Source of the DNA: Megaleporinus macrocephalus
Lineage: Eukaryota; Chordata; Actinopteri; Characiformes; Anostomidae
Direction of reading: 5' to 3'
DNA length: 64,000 nt
Assembly: GCA_021613375.1 (NCBI GenBank)
Contig: CM038710.1
Location: 29,511,763-29,575,762, forward strand
Both the position numbers and the translations under genes were made by a program. Below the pieces are notes generated by a model, which was not told the origin of the DNA, made no database searches, and saw only the letters and a program-made list of their open reading frames with translations. Position 1 is the first letter of the stretch. Every line of letters begins with the position of its first letter. This document shows positions 12,501 through 24,644 of this stretch, piece after piece.

Positions 12501-15500
12501 TGCTTGTGTTTCATGATCAATGTTGACTAAACAAAGGGCTAGAGAGTGTGAGAAAACAGAAGTATTGTACAAGCAAAGATACAAGTAAGAATCCAGCGTC
12601 TCCACACACACAGCAATGACACGGGTCAAGTGGCCAATAATACAAGCCAGACAAATCCCTTCCCACCTGAACAACTAAACAGTTAATAAAAGAAAACAGC
12701 ACTATGTTCGCAATGACCTCAGTAGCGAGGGGTCATGCAAATATTAATTTCACGAGTGAGGTAAAAAAATAATCCTACAAACTACAGTCCACAGGTTACT
12801 GAACATCCTGAGGACATTCTTCAGAAAATCCCGTCCCATTCCACTGCACCCAGCATACCTCCCAACAGGCCGATAACATTCATAATGCACAACACCTGGC
12901 ACGAGAACGTCGGATTGTTTGCGAAAGGTGAGCAGGGACCAGACAGGTGTGTCCGTCCTGTGTGTCTGAGTACCCTGGCACCCAGCCATGCTGATCTGAC
13001 TCAATTATCAGCATCCAGTCAGCCTGTCTGAGTAAGATGCCAGGTGACAAATATCAACCCGTAGCCTGTTTATATTAAGGCCTGGACGATACATTCAGTC
13101 GATATTAAGGTTACGTGGGGGTAAAATGATACTGACAAAACATCAATATTTAGAAGTGGTTTGTATTGTATCTCAACAGGTTTTGTGAAGAGAGCTCAGG
13201 AAAAATAAGAATTTAGTAGAATTATTTTAGATTACAATATAAAACAAACTTATCTTGCTGATTTGAGATAAAACACTTTGAAGTCAATTCGTAAACAGGG
13301 TTAGAGGTTCATCGTTTCAACATTTGCAATTCACACCCAATTTATACAGTCCATATATCTATGCCATTTCTCAGCAACCAACTCAATCACATATATCAAC
13401 CTGTTCAACCTACAGTAGTTTAGTTCTATCCACACATATGGAAGTTGTAAGGAATGTTTCAGCTCAGATAAAAATCCTGTAATGAAAGCTTCACTTGGCT
13501 GTCCTACCACTGTCTTACAGTCTCTCACACCATTCTTTCTTTCATATTTAAATAAATATAAATGTTTGATTACCACTTATTAGCCCTCTTGCTATGCAAT
13601 GTGATATCATAGAACCTTTATCAGTAACCCTGCTGTGTCAGTAACTTCACATGAACTTAAGAAGCCACACAGGGCTTCAAAAGAAAGCCATTCTATTCAA
13701 ATGAACAGCTTTCCACAGAACACTCAACCACCAAAGGTCTTGTTTAAAGAAATGTTTGAAGATGTGGAAATTTTACAAAGAATACTCAAATAAACATAAC
13801 CAACTAGACATAGCCTGAGCCTTCCAATTAAGCTCCACTGGAAAGGTTTACTGACAGATTCACGTGTAGACAACCTGGTCTAAAACAACAAAAACACAAA
13901 AACAATTCTCCAGTCCAAACACACCCAATTTATATAATAAAAATCTGAACGCATGAAATAGCACAGTCGCTCATGCAAATGGAGAGTTGTCAAAGATTTC
14001 TTGCCATCTGATAGAAAATTATTCAAACATGGCCACAGGGAAGTGTCTGCATAGCTGCAGTTGAGACACATTAACAGCACAGATTCCTAACATTCTTTGG
14101 GCCAACTTGAGAAATGGCTTATAGTAACACATGACTTTGAGACACTTCAATAAGCTGACATTGTTTGGACAGGGCAGGCCAAAATCTGTGGGCCTTGGCT
14201 GCAGTAGTGGAATGACTGGCCCATTCAGGCAGTCTAACGCAGGAGGTAGATGCTACTGTTAGGACTTCCACCTTAATTGGGGCAGCCATGCCGTGTCTGG
14301 CCCAGCGCTGAAAACTTCACAAAAGGCCTGCACTGCAAAAACTGGGTGAGGTCCAACAGGGACCCAGGGTCAGATGATTTCCATTGTAATTCTGGGCCAA
14401 CTGAAGAATGAATGGTTAGATAACAGGCTTCCTTTGCTTTTGTGCCAAATCAAGCCCAGACCACAATGTAGGCATCAACAGAAACCTGACCTAAACTACT
14501 TTATGTTGTCCTATTCGGTTCATGCCAATGACAGATTGATAAATTGACACCGCTATAAATTAAGTGCTAACTGCTATTGTGTTGTAAGGCACAATAGATG
14601 TCTGGTCTAGGCATGCAGTGATGAAGCAAGCTTGAAGCAATACAAGTTCCCTACCCCAAATGTAGACAGTCAGCCAAAGCATGTTTGTTACCACGGTTTT
14701 CCTCAGTTGATAAGGAACATCTTATAGGCTCACCTATGTGATTTCACAAATGACAATGCTATCTATAACAAGGGACAAACGTTTGTTGCATTGCTAAAAC
14801 AATAGCAAAGCCATCTAAAATCTTGAATTTTGCCCAAGCTTTTTTAATTTGTGGAATACACTTGTTAACTACATTAGCCTCATAACAAAATAGCAAAACA
14901 GATTAAACACTTTATTTAAGGCAAGGGACAAAATGTGTGTATTTATTTTATTGCCAAATTATGAATTAATAAGTAAATATAAATATATTCATGGTATAAT
15001 AACTAACAGCATCAAAGCATAGAAAGGCAAGGACTTTGGCAATGGTGAGCACTGTAAAAGCACTGTGTCAGTGTATGGGGGACATGGGGCTGGCTATTTA
15101 TAAACGTGAAACCTTAAACTGGTGCTTCCTCCCCTGCAAGGACTTGACCCCAGAACCAGAAGCAAAGAGCAGGAAGCAGCAGGTTGACTTCCTCCATCGT
15201 CTTCAGAGCAAAGCACTGCCATCCTGTTTGGGCATCCGCTCCTCTTGAAGAGCACAGCTGGGGCTGAGGACTCAACACCAGCTGGACTGGGAAAAGGTGG
15301 GGGAGCAACTTTCTCAGCAACTGGTGCACAGTAAAACAGAGGGGGGCACACGGAGCAACTGACCTGTTGAATTAGGTCAATGTGCCTGGCTCTGGGCTGG
15401 CTTGCGTGCGCTACCTCAAAATATAAACTTGACATATCCAATTTAGTTGATTTGTTAAAGAGAGGAGGTAAAGGGGCCTGGATCCACTTTGATAGGTATT

Positions 15501-15888
15501 AAATACAAACAAACTAGAGCTGAGGCCCTGTGTACACAGTTCTTGTCGTGGAAGTGGTTATACAGTGAAACCGTACCTTCTACATTTGTTCAGTTACTGA
15601 AAAGAGTAAACGTAAAGGTGACTTAATCTTCATAAAATATAAAGCAGGTTTCAAAGCCCTAAAGTGATATTCCGATTGCTTCAGAGGCTGGTGTATTTGT
15701 TGTGTTTGACATGTTCCAGTCACTGATCACATTATCTTCTTTCAATGCATTAATACATAATTGCTGTTATAACAGAACCTCATATTTCTGAAAATAATAA
15801 GAGAAGGAAAAAAAACTGCCATAACTTTATCATATGTTAATGTAACAAGATCTTACTGTAAATGGTTCTAGATGATTTCTACTGTTAT

Positions 15889-16490
15889 AGGGTGGGAATT
15901 ATGATGATATTTATCATTGCCATGATGTAATTTATGATTATGCTTTTATCAGTATGCTTTTTTGAGCCTTCTCAGAACTTAAAGAATACTAACTGTCTAC
16001 ATGTTTCATTATAAAGAGAGCATAATTAGTCCTGTTTTAATACAGCATATCATGAAGCCACAAATAGATTGTAAGTCAATACAGAAATAGACTCTATAGT
16101 GTTACAACACAGTTTGGGTTGAGCCGTAACAGAATGAGTAAATGGTGCGCATAATAGACGGTAGATGAAATTGGCACAGGAAACAATACGTGAACTGGGG
16201 CAAGGTGAAAAGAGTAACTAAAAGTATACTGTAAAGTTGTTGTACGAGGATAAGCACCAGAATAAATTATAGGTTGCCCAATGCCAAAAACAACAAAGAA
16301 ACCCCCAAGTAGGGTATAATGATAAATGAGATCACTACTCACAGTGTAATAGTATTTTTAGTGGTGGCACATTGATTTCAACATATCATACGTCAAAAGA
16401 AACAACACTGTGTAATGCATATTGCGTATACTGAAAATGTCTTTGAGTATCACAATACCATATTTCTGCTATATTTCCCATGAAATATTC
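15889..16490. mobile_element. Non-autonomous DNA transposon, copy 1 (related to 21,577-21,892)
   Basis: The left end reads 'gggtgggaattatgatgatat' and the right end 'tatttctgctatatttccca', forming an imperfect terminal inverted repeat. The right arm, with 'aaaatgtctttgagtatcacaat', matches the right arm of the 21.6-21.9 kb element ('gaaatgtcttaaagtattatgat'). No transposase is visible and ends are approximate. Confidence 0.45.
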
Positions 16491-19234
16491 ACACAATGTT
16501 AATGGCAGCTAGTTTTTTCAATGCAGCTATGCAATTCAAAAGAATAAATACCCAAACAAATTAATTATGAGCTTTTGACAGTAACAATGAACAGCTTTAG
16601 CATGTATTCCTCAATAGCCTTATCCAGTCTGAAATCCATCATCTAGGATTCAGGCTGCCGGCCATAGAACTCTGCTGTTATGTCAATGCTTTGTGTCATT
16701 ACTGCCACTTTTCTTTCACTCTATGATAATGTGACATTTTCGCAGTGTGGATAGCTTAAAATGTCCCTGAGAAATTAACAATAGAGCAAGCAAGAGCTGT
16801 TCAGAATAAGAATACTTAGCTTTAAATCATATCAGAATAAAAACTAATTCTGGATAAATATATGTCTACACTTATTAGCTTCCCAAAGAAATAATCGCCA
16901 GTCAGGTTCACCATAAGTGCCTACATCTGGGTTTTTGTAGAGCAGGACCCAAAGGCCTCGGTTATTGTTTGCTTTGGGCTGAGAGACAGACTCTTTAATT
17001 ACCTGCTCTGAGACACAATCGCACAGCTGGATTTGACACGATGGTGGGGTGGGGGGTGGGTTGAACAGAACACTGCTAACTGTGATCGTTTTCATCCAAC
17101 GTGTGAACAGGCGTCTCACTTAACGTATATAATCACAGGCAAAGGGCATCTTGATGAGAAGCTGTCACGCTCTTCAGAAAGGGGTAATCTGATTGGTGTT
17201 CACACCTTCACATATCAATGGCAATGGCCCTTAGAGCAGGAAAGAAGGTCTCTTCTCTAAGCTTACCAGTATATGACATGGAAATAAAGCCAACAAAACC
17301 TTGCATCTCTGGTTTTGACAACTGCCCTTTACATTACATGGACATTTCATGCTGAACGAACTAATCCAAATCCAAAATAACCAGCTCATATGGATTCCCT
17401 TTGTGACGCATGACCAAATTACATCCTGCTAAATGGGTGAAAGCAAACACTTGTGCCCAAGCCAAAGACACCAGCAGCTCTACATCACCAATGGGCAAAT
17501 TCATCATAAAGCCCCTGCAGCCACTGCACTTAACCAGCCAATGGTACTGTGAAGCACTGGGCCAAGACTGATCCTTTTTTCAGGGCTGTGAGCCTACCAA
17601 TCTCTCATTGCATTTAATGCAAAGTCTCTAAAAACTCCAAAGCCTTTTGATGCTGTTGAATTTTATCCTCAGATCAATAGGCTTTGCATGCCACGGTGGA
17701 AATACACAGTGGAATGTATAGCACCGTCTGCTGTATAATTCACTGCATTATGTAAGATCATCTACACAAATGCAAACCGTGCCAGGGTTCATGATTCCCT
17801 TGATCCCAAAGGCAGAAAAGAGATGTTACAATGGGATGCAAATCAGAACCATGTCAGGATTAGTCTAAAGATTCCTGCAACTGTCTACTCTTCTACCTGG
17901 CTTGTGTTTACTGTAACATAACTCAGATAAGAGTAGCTACTACTGCTGCTTAGCATTGGACTTCTCAATCAAAACACAGCCTTGCACTTTTGCATTGCTC
18001 ATATGAATGGCGCTCTGAATTGGAACTGGAGCCTTCCATCGGGATAGCACCTCTATCAAGATAAAGATTTAAGCATCTTATCTCCCCATGACATAAGGAA
18101 GCATTATAGTTGCAGGGACTTCAAGAGGAATTCCAGCACTGTAGAGAAAATTATAGACTCTACAGTTTCTTTACAGAGGCGGTGACAGGAACCAAAGAGC
18201 CTGATGTCAATCAGACAAATATAGCCATTTTATTTACTATTAAAAGCTAACAGTGAACCTACACAGCCTCTGAGTTTATATATGTAGTGCTGATTATGAT
18301 AGAATAGCCATAAATCTGGGGGGGGGGAACAATTAATTGGGGACTATTTTGTCTCACTACACTCTGCATACATCCCTCCGCCATGAAAGGTTTAAAATAA
18401 ATGTATTACAATACAGTCTAAACAAAAACTTCATTACAAAACATCCATCCAGTAGCACATATCCAACTATTTCATGTAATAACCTTCTGTGAGTGGACCT
18501 CTGGTTCCTATCCCCACCACTATAAACATTTCTGACTCGGCAGGTTTCTCTAGAAGGCAGCATTTTAAACCAAACCACAAGATGTCAACCTTTTAATCAT
18601 GTAGAAATGTTGGAAATTCGGTGGAGTTGCCCTTTAAGGCTACTACGCTTTATCTAATTGAACAGCAGCGGTTCTGAGACATGTTTTTGCAAGTGAAAGA
18701 AGAGACAGGAGTCGTTTTGACTTATGTTAAAGAGATACTTAAGAATAGTACTTGATAAACTGTACAGGTGAAAAGATAAAAAGAAGACTGCGACTAAGAG
18801 TTTGTGAAATCGTTCGTGCCCTTTAAAACGGTGGGCAGAGCAGCAGCCGAGGAAGGAACCCGCTCAAGTGAAGTAACTGCTATTTAGCTACGCGTTAACG
18901 TCTACATACCACGTAAATGACCAACCTGTCAACTTATTTACAACCAAAAGACTCAACTGTGAATGAACTGGGTTAAAAGTCATTCAGGAAATAAACATGA
19001 ATGAACGCTGTTCAACGGTTCTACTCTTTAAAGGGTCGCGCTGAAGGAACGAGTCCCCCGTTATCGTTCAGAAAACGGGCTGGTGAAGGAAATCTGTGGT
19101 CCGTTACGGTTAAAACCCCGCTGCACATAACCGAGCCGAGCTCTCTGCTGGCTCAACACGCAGAAGCTGCAGCACTTCCACTAAACGTCGCCGCCGAAGG
19201 AAGAGAAAAACAACAATAACAGCCCAAACTTTAC

Positions 19235-19372
19235 CGACTGCAGGAAGGCGAGGGTCCTCACGTAATCCCGCTCCGTGTTCAAAATCTCGTTCAGAACGCA
19301 CAGTCGCAGGCGAAGCTGGCGGTCCGAGTCTTTGGTGTGATCCGCGGTTTCTTGAGGACTGTCCTCCTCCAT
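19235..19372 (-). CDS. prex1: PREX1 exon 1, N-terminus of the Rac guanine-nucleotide exchange factor
   Basis: This exon encodes the first 46 residues of a P-Rex family protein. P-Rex proteins exchange GDP for GTP on Rac downstream of PIP3 and G-protein beta-gamma at the plasma membrane. After an acidic, variable start (MEEDSPQE) comes the conserved opening of the DH domain, '[14 protein letters not shown]' then 'TERDYV.TL.FLQS', at residues 18-46. The [10 protein letters not shown] string fits PREX1; PREX2 has LRVCVLSEL. The ATG is at 19,372, and the exon ends at TCG|GTAAAG, a proper donor at 19,234. All later exons (rest of DH, PH, DEP, PDZ and phosphatase-like region) lie left of the window or are unrecognised. 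The paralogue call is confident; exact orthology is inferred. Confidence 0.88.
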
Positions 19373-20010
19373 GTTTCTCCCTCGCTCACGCCGAAGCCCC
19401 TTTCAGGCAACGAACCCCCCAAACGCGCGCACACACACACACAACCCCGCCGAGAACGATGCCCCCTTGCTCGTAGACGCCGTGTGTGTTTTCAGTCCAT
19501 CTCCCCTCGCATGGCACCCACCGCAGGGGGAGGATGCGGCAGTTTTTAAGAAAACAACAGAAAAAAATCCCCTCCGCGCTGTTTTGCTTCAGGGAAACTT
19601 CAGGGAAAGTTAAAATACTCCGCACGCGAGCGAGCGGACCGTTAGGAAACGTTCGCTTCGGTTTCAAAAAAGGCAAAGCGCTCGCGACTCGCGTTCACCA
19701 GCGGGCTCTGGTCGGAGTGACCCTCGGTGTCTCCTCGGGAAGAATTCCTTCTTCCTCCTCTGGTTCGTGAAGCAAGAGAAGCGCTGTCTTAACTCCTCGT
19801 GTGCGAGCTCACGGCTCAGAGCTGAACGGCCATCAGTACGAGAGAGAAAGTTGAGGCAGGAGGTCGCTGGGTGAGAAGTGAGTCGCTATGAGAGCGAGTT
19901 AGACTGAGCTGAGCAGAGCAGAGCATACAGTGAGCTACTGAGAGCACAGGGTGACTTGTTTGCGCGCAGCACAGCTACAGTGAGCACTTCTGTTTTCGGC
20001 TGCTCGTCTA
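19373..20010 (-). promoter_or_regulatory. prex1: prex1 5' leader and GC-rich promoter region
   Basis: The DNA upstream of the prex1 ATG is CpG-rich (for example 'cgcgagcgagcggacc' around 19,625) against an AT-rich background, as in TATA-less CpG promoters. It contains an (AC)n run at about 19,427-19,443. On the minus strand a 96-codon upstream frame (19,676-19,386) stops 13 nt before the prex1 ATG. The transcription start is not visible, so the leader/promoter boundary is inferred. Confidence 0.5.
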
Positions 20011-20054
20011 AACAGCACAGTATCCGTTTTCTGGAAAAGCTCAGCCGCTTCTTT

Positions 20055-20159
20055 CTGAAGTTAGCTCCTTATTCGATTTCACCGTTCCACCTTAAATGGC
20101 GCGGCAGTTACATTCTTTTGCAGCATTTAAGGTGGAACGGAATAAGAAGCTAACTTCAG
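20055..20159. mobile_element. Palindromic MITE (foldback), copy 1
   Basis: An imperfect palindrome. The left arm CTGAAGTTAGCT...CCGTTCCACCTTAAATG is mirrored by CATTTAAGGTGGAACGG...AGCTAACTTCAG. The loop holds 'ttacattcttttgcag'. A diverged relative occurs at about 38,700-38,760 in a stk38 intron. No coding capacity. It lies just upstream of the prex1 promoter. Confidence 0.75.
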
Positions 20160-21240
20160 CCCGTCTCTCCTCAGGTTTACTCACTAACAGGTTCCCAACA
20201 ACACACTTTAATCTTTACACTGTTATTGTCAGTCAGCATTTTTATTACCTGAGCTGCTGCTAAATGTGAAAGTAGGTTTGTCCCCCCAAAACTGCAGAAG
20301 GGCTCATTCAGTTGAAGTTTAAGATGCTAATTGATGCTAATTTGTATGAGCCCCGAGGGGACGAGAAGTGAGTGCTTGCTTACTCTGCTAATCTGTTCTG
20401 TTGCCAGTTCGATCATTTACTACTTCTGAGTGCGTCCTGGGGCCAAAAAATCTCTAGCTGACGTATTTTCCATATTCATAGAGTATCGGCGGGTGATTAC
20501 AGACGCTGTATATATAATCTGGAGGCGCTGCTGCTGAACGAAACTGGTGGTGCTGGTGGTGTAGGAACATCCTGAGCTCTAGCATCGCCTCACGACAAAC
20601 TGCTGTCAGAACTCATCCACATCCTGTTTACAGAGGCTATAGGGCGTAAAACCAAGAAATCAATTAACACAAAGGCGTTACAATGTTGCCGCATAAACCA
20701 AGAAATCCACCAAATCAGGACGCGGAAGACTGCTTAGACTCATATCCGAGTGAACATCGCTCACGGATATTCTATTCCCAGCCCGTTCATAGCTTTTGTG
20801 GCTGTGAGGCAGAGCCGCTGGAGCATGGCTGAGTAGTCGCGAATAATCGTAATGATGTTGAATTCAATGCTATCAGGGTTCAGTGGGTGGCCGTGAGATG
20901 TTTCTTTCTGGACTACACAACATCTAACATCTGTATACAGACTCCATCTAGTGACAGAAGTGACGCAGCGCGCAGAGGCCTGAAGCTTGTACCCATTTCA
21001 ATGCTGTGACGTCACGACTGAACGTCAGGTGGAGGTTTGATTCCATACCAAAAATCTGGAAAATACTGGATCCTTTTTTGCACGATCATCAAGGTAAAAG
21101 CCATATCCAGAAAAGTAGATTATATACTATTGAGATGAACAGATTGTTGTAAATTAAATTCAGGGTTAATACTAATGTTGGATAAACTTAGCAAATCTGT
21201 TCAAAACAAATGAGCTCATTTGTTGAAATACCCAGCGATG
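20160..21240. other. Intergenic region, nothing recognised
   Basis: Unique-looking DNA between prex1 and the transposon cluster. I saw no exon, RNA gene or clear repeat. A GGTGGTGCTGGTGG purine-rich stretch lies near 20,546-20,560. Confidence 0.6.
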
Positions 21241-21244
21241 TAGG

Positions 21245-22005
21245 CTTAGGCTTTATTCAGACTGTCAGCCCAAATCCAATTTTGTTGCATATCCAGATTG
21301 TAAACAGATTTTAATAGTCTGGACAGACATAATACAACACAGTGTGGCAGTGGTTTGAAATGTGATAGATTGAAATCCAAACAGATTGTTATAGATCCAT
21401 CCCAGTTTGGATACTTAGATTTCAGATTTCAAAGCCCCTTTTGCATCTCTTGCAACGTGGCAAACAACGACAATGTCAAATCCAGACTGACGGAAGTGCT
21501 GAGATTTGCAACATAGTTACTGATGCCGGCAATATTACCACAGCAACACATGCTGATAGATTGGTGATGTCTGGGTTAGGGATGGGCAATATTAGAAATA
21601 TTTTATCATTATTGTGATAAATTACATTATTATACACTTTTCTGAACATGTGGATATCATCAGTATTTACTGACTAACCACATGCTTTATTTCAAAGTCA
21701 GCAGTCTGTGAAATACTGAATAAAGTAGTAGTTGTTATTACCTTTTTTACCAGGCACCACAGGTTTCACTACAGGTTCCAACCCTATAAAAAAAACTCAG
21801 AAAAACAAAATATTATACATATTGTGTATCCCGGAAATGTCTTAAAGTATTATGATGTGATATTATTATTTCTCTGTATTGCCCACCTTCAGCCTGGACA
21901 CACTAATCTAGTCTGATCACTTGCATGTAACGGTGCAGGCGGTAGTCTCAAAAAAATCTGATTTGAAAACCAAATGCGATTGGCCTTTTTGTCCACACAT
22001 AGAAG
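21245..22005. mobile_element. Decayed DNA transposon containing a nested element
   Basis: The left part (near 21,250-21,300) reads 'ttcagactgtcagcccaaatcc'. Related inverted sequence, with 'aaaaaatctgatttgaaaacca', occurs at 21,950-22,000. The 21.58-21.89 kb element sits between them. This looks like an old element split by a younger insertion. Ends and family are uncertain. Confidence 0.35.
21577..21892. mobile_element. Non-autonomous DNA transposon, copy 2 (related to 15,889-16,490)
   Basis: The ends are 'agggatgggcaatattagaaata' and, inverted, 'ggtgggcaatacagagaaata', a roughly 25-bp imperfect terminal inverted repeat. The right arm matches the element at 15.9-16.5 kb. I found no clean target-site duplication. 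Confidence 0.5.
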
Positions 22006-22010
22006 AGATA

Positions 22011-23036
22011 CAGTAGCATACAAGAGTTTGGGCACCCTGGTCAAAAATCTGGTACTGTGATTGGTTAAGAGAGTAGAACAGATAACCAAAAGGCATAAAG
22101 TTGAAATATTCTTCTTAACATTTTAAGTGAGATTAGTGTATGATTTTTGTTGTTTACAGTGGAAAAGATTTTAATGAGCTTGTTAGGACTAGCCATCATT
22201 AGTAAAGGCCAGGTGATGCAAATGTCAGAGCTTTATAAACACTCTGACTCCTCACACTTTGTCCCAACAGTCAGCAACCATGGACTCCTTTAAGCAGCAG
22301 TCTAGCACTCTGAATATTATAATAATTGATGCTAACAAAGCAGGAGAAGACTATAAGAAAATAGCAAAGTGTTGCCAGGTAGCTGTTTACTCATTTTGTA
22401 CTGTAATTAAGAAATCAGTGTTAATAGGAACAGGTCGAGCTGACCAAGAAAACCTTTGGACTTTTAAAGAGAACTGCTTGAAGGATTGCTAGGTTAAGCA
22501 TAAAAATTATGCAGAACTGTTAAGCATAGGGGCTTGTGTTGTCGTCGGTGGCACAGGAAACATTTCACTGAAGTCAATTTAACTAAATATAAGCAAATTT
22601 TAGAAGCAAACATTCACATGATCTTTGAAAACGATGAAAATTGAATGGCTTCTACAGCATAATCATGATCCTAAACACACTACTAAATACACATTGGACT
22701 ACCTCGAGAGGCGCAAGCTGAAGGTTTTGCCTTGGCCCTCACACTTCCCCCAACTTTAGTATCATCCATAATCTGTGGCCCTAGAGTCTCTTAGATAAAG
22801 TCTGTCAGAGTCTCTCAGATAGAAGCCTGTTTGCAAAGAAGGGCAAAAATCCCCAAACCAGAACTGGAAGAATCTTTCTCACCACTAGAAGTGTTTACAA
22901 GATACAAGACTCAATACTGCCCATGCAAGACATCCAAATTTGAAATGAAAATAAAAAAGAAATCTTGCTTAAACTTTTTTACAGTAACAGAAATTTCAAC
23001 CATTGCTGCCCAGACGTTTGGTAGGCATGTATATAT
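22011..23036 (+). mobile_element. Degenerate Tc1/mariner-like transposon
   Basis: The left end 'agcatacaagagtttgggcacc' is mirrored at the right end by 'tgcccagacgtttggtaggcat', a diverged terminal inverted repeat. Inside, 22,280-22,490 encodes a broken helix-turn-helix start resembling Tc1 transposase ('NKAGEDYKKIAKC'). Around 22,655-22,745 the frame reads 'HDPKHTTKYTLDYLERRKLK' followed by LPWPS, the Tc1 catalytic region usually written DNDPKHTS...WPSQSPDLNP. Stops and frameshifts make it inactive. Plus-strand orientation follows the transposase remnant. Confidence 0.78.
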
Positions 23037-23039
23037 TTT

Positions 23040-24055
23040 TTCTGCATACCTATTTTCTTAATGTTTATACTAAATGTTAAGATATGGGTTTTCCGTGTAC
23101 TTAGACTTTTAATGGCCTTTCATTATTCATTTTGTACTAACTGGTTGTGTCACTTTTTAATAGCTGCCAAAGGCAGTGACTCGCACTGTGACGGTGAATA
23201 CTATGACCTGCACCTCCATGCAGACCTGTTTTAATACTGACATTTTTAGCATAATCTTCTCATTTCAGGTCCCACCACAGCGGCTTGGTGCAGTTCAGAC
23301 TTGACATTTTAAAAATTTAAATGATTTCTTGCTGAGGCATTCTAATGAGGACTTGCATGTGTGCTTTGGATCCTTGCCTTTTCTCATGACCCACCTGCGC
23401 TCCCTTCAACTTTGATTCTAAAGGCCTAAGGGAAGACCCATGAACATTGATGTTAGTTGAGGTGAGCGAGCCTTGCGAATCCTTTGAAGTTGTAGGTTCA
23501 CCTTCATTATGAAGAGTTTTTTGGCTGTCAGGCAAATCATAACATACGACCGACTTGTGTTGAATTTTCCCCATTCGCGTATGATGGTGTTAGGTCGAGC
23601 TCTGGAAACACTGAAACCCGGGAACCTTCCCGACTAATAAGCATAAACATGATTGTTTGTTTACCAAACTATTCTAACAGCTCACTCTATCCCCCTGTAA
23701 TTGGATTCAGTTCACTAGAGGGCAATTACTTTGTGACACCTCAGGACTGCATATTTAATTACCTTGCACACTCAACAACTGACAAAGGAGCAAATGTTGG
23801 CGTCTCCTAGACTCCCTTAAGTTTCCAGTGCAAGCCACAGAATAAACAGTACAGCTTTAGAATGGTGGAAAAATACACTAACAGTAGAGACAGGACAAAC
23901 CTTTTCACAGTACTCTGCTATGTGACCACTCGTGCTATACATACACTCATTTATTTAGGTTTTGGCTAGAGGTCTCAAATGAGAACTCAAAGGTGAATGC
24001 ATTTATTCAGAATTTGAAATTGTTATTTGATGTCTACATAGACCGTATGTGACTT
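23040..24055. other. Intergenic region, nothing recognised
   Basis: Unique DNA between the Tc1-like fossil and the L1 remnant. An 85-codon minus-strand frame at 23,317-23,574 shows no recognisable domain and is treated as chance. Confidence 0.55.
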
Positions 24056-24059
24056 TCGT

Positions 24060-24640
24060 GTTAAAAAAAAGTTTTATTTAGATTTTACATTAAAACACAA
24101 TGCAAATAGGAAAGGCAAAGGAAAACATACATTGTACATTGTGGGAGGGGAGGAAAAGGAAAAAAACACATAAGGGGGAGAGAGATACGAGAGTTTAATT
24201 ATAGAGTTTAAATATATTTATGTCTGTATAGATTCTATCTGATCCAGTGGAATGTCCTTAATATAATCAATAAATGGTTGCCAGGTTTTATAAAATACTT
24301 TACTATTATTATGTAATTGGTAGGTTATTTTTTCTAAAGGTATACAACTCTTGATTTCAGAAAGCCACATCCCAATAGGAGTAGGAGCATCTGATTTCCA
24401 TTTTAATGCAATACATTTTTTTGGCAGTAATCATTTCTGTAAGCTGTAGAGCATATTCACTTCTAAGCAGATGCTGTTTTACATGCCCATTTCCAACCCT
24501 TGGATTTAGCCCTAGAGGAAACGGGATGTTTCCCTTGTTTAGTGAACTCATGAATAATTTGAGTCGTGTTCTGATTTGCTGGTTTACTGTGAGAAACCAT
24601 GATGGCTCACACATAAGACACATGCATAAACCTCCTTTTT
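24060..24640 (-). mobile_element. 5'-truncated LINE-1 remnant (ORF2 C-terminus and 3' tail)
   Basis: The minus strand encodes the C-terminal end of an L1-type ORF2. It reads 'LTEMITAKK', then after a one-base shift at an A/T run 'CIALKWKSDAPTPIGMWLSE', then 'LEKITYQL' and 'FYKTWQPFIDYI'. This is the typical TAKKCI..WK...W..E....LEK.TY...W.PF motif series of fish L1 proteins. A short 3' UTR ends in AATAAA and an A-run at about 24,064-24,082 on the minus strand. The rest of the element is missing, as expected of 5' truncation at insertion. Confidence 0.75.
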
Positions 24641-24644
24641 AGCA

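Larger units (their letters stand above)
1..19234 (-). other. prex1: prex1 intron 1 (gene continues past the left edge)
   Basis: Everything left of the prex1 first-exon donor at 19,234 should be intron 1 of that minus-strand gene. I found no second DH-domain exon and no other recognisable protein. Reading frames here, including those of 131 and 151 codons, show no family resemblance and overlap others on both strands. It contains ordinary AT-rich DNA, scattered repeats (listed separately), a GC-rich patch at 9,000-9,530 and homeobox-motif-rich DNA near 11,350-11,600. In mammals PREX1 intron 1 is also very long (family knowledge). That no small exon is hidden here is an inference. Confidence 0.6.

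Noticed and set aside
22259..23061. Two small plus-strand genes (77 and 76 codons)
   Set aside because: Pieces of a broken Tc1-like element between diverged inverted ends, not host genes.
24357..24642. Separate 88- and 78-codon genes on opposite strands
   Set aside because: The minus frame is the frameshifted C-terminus of an L1 ORF2, and the plus frame is its shadow.
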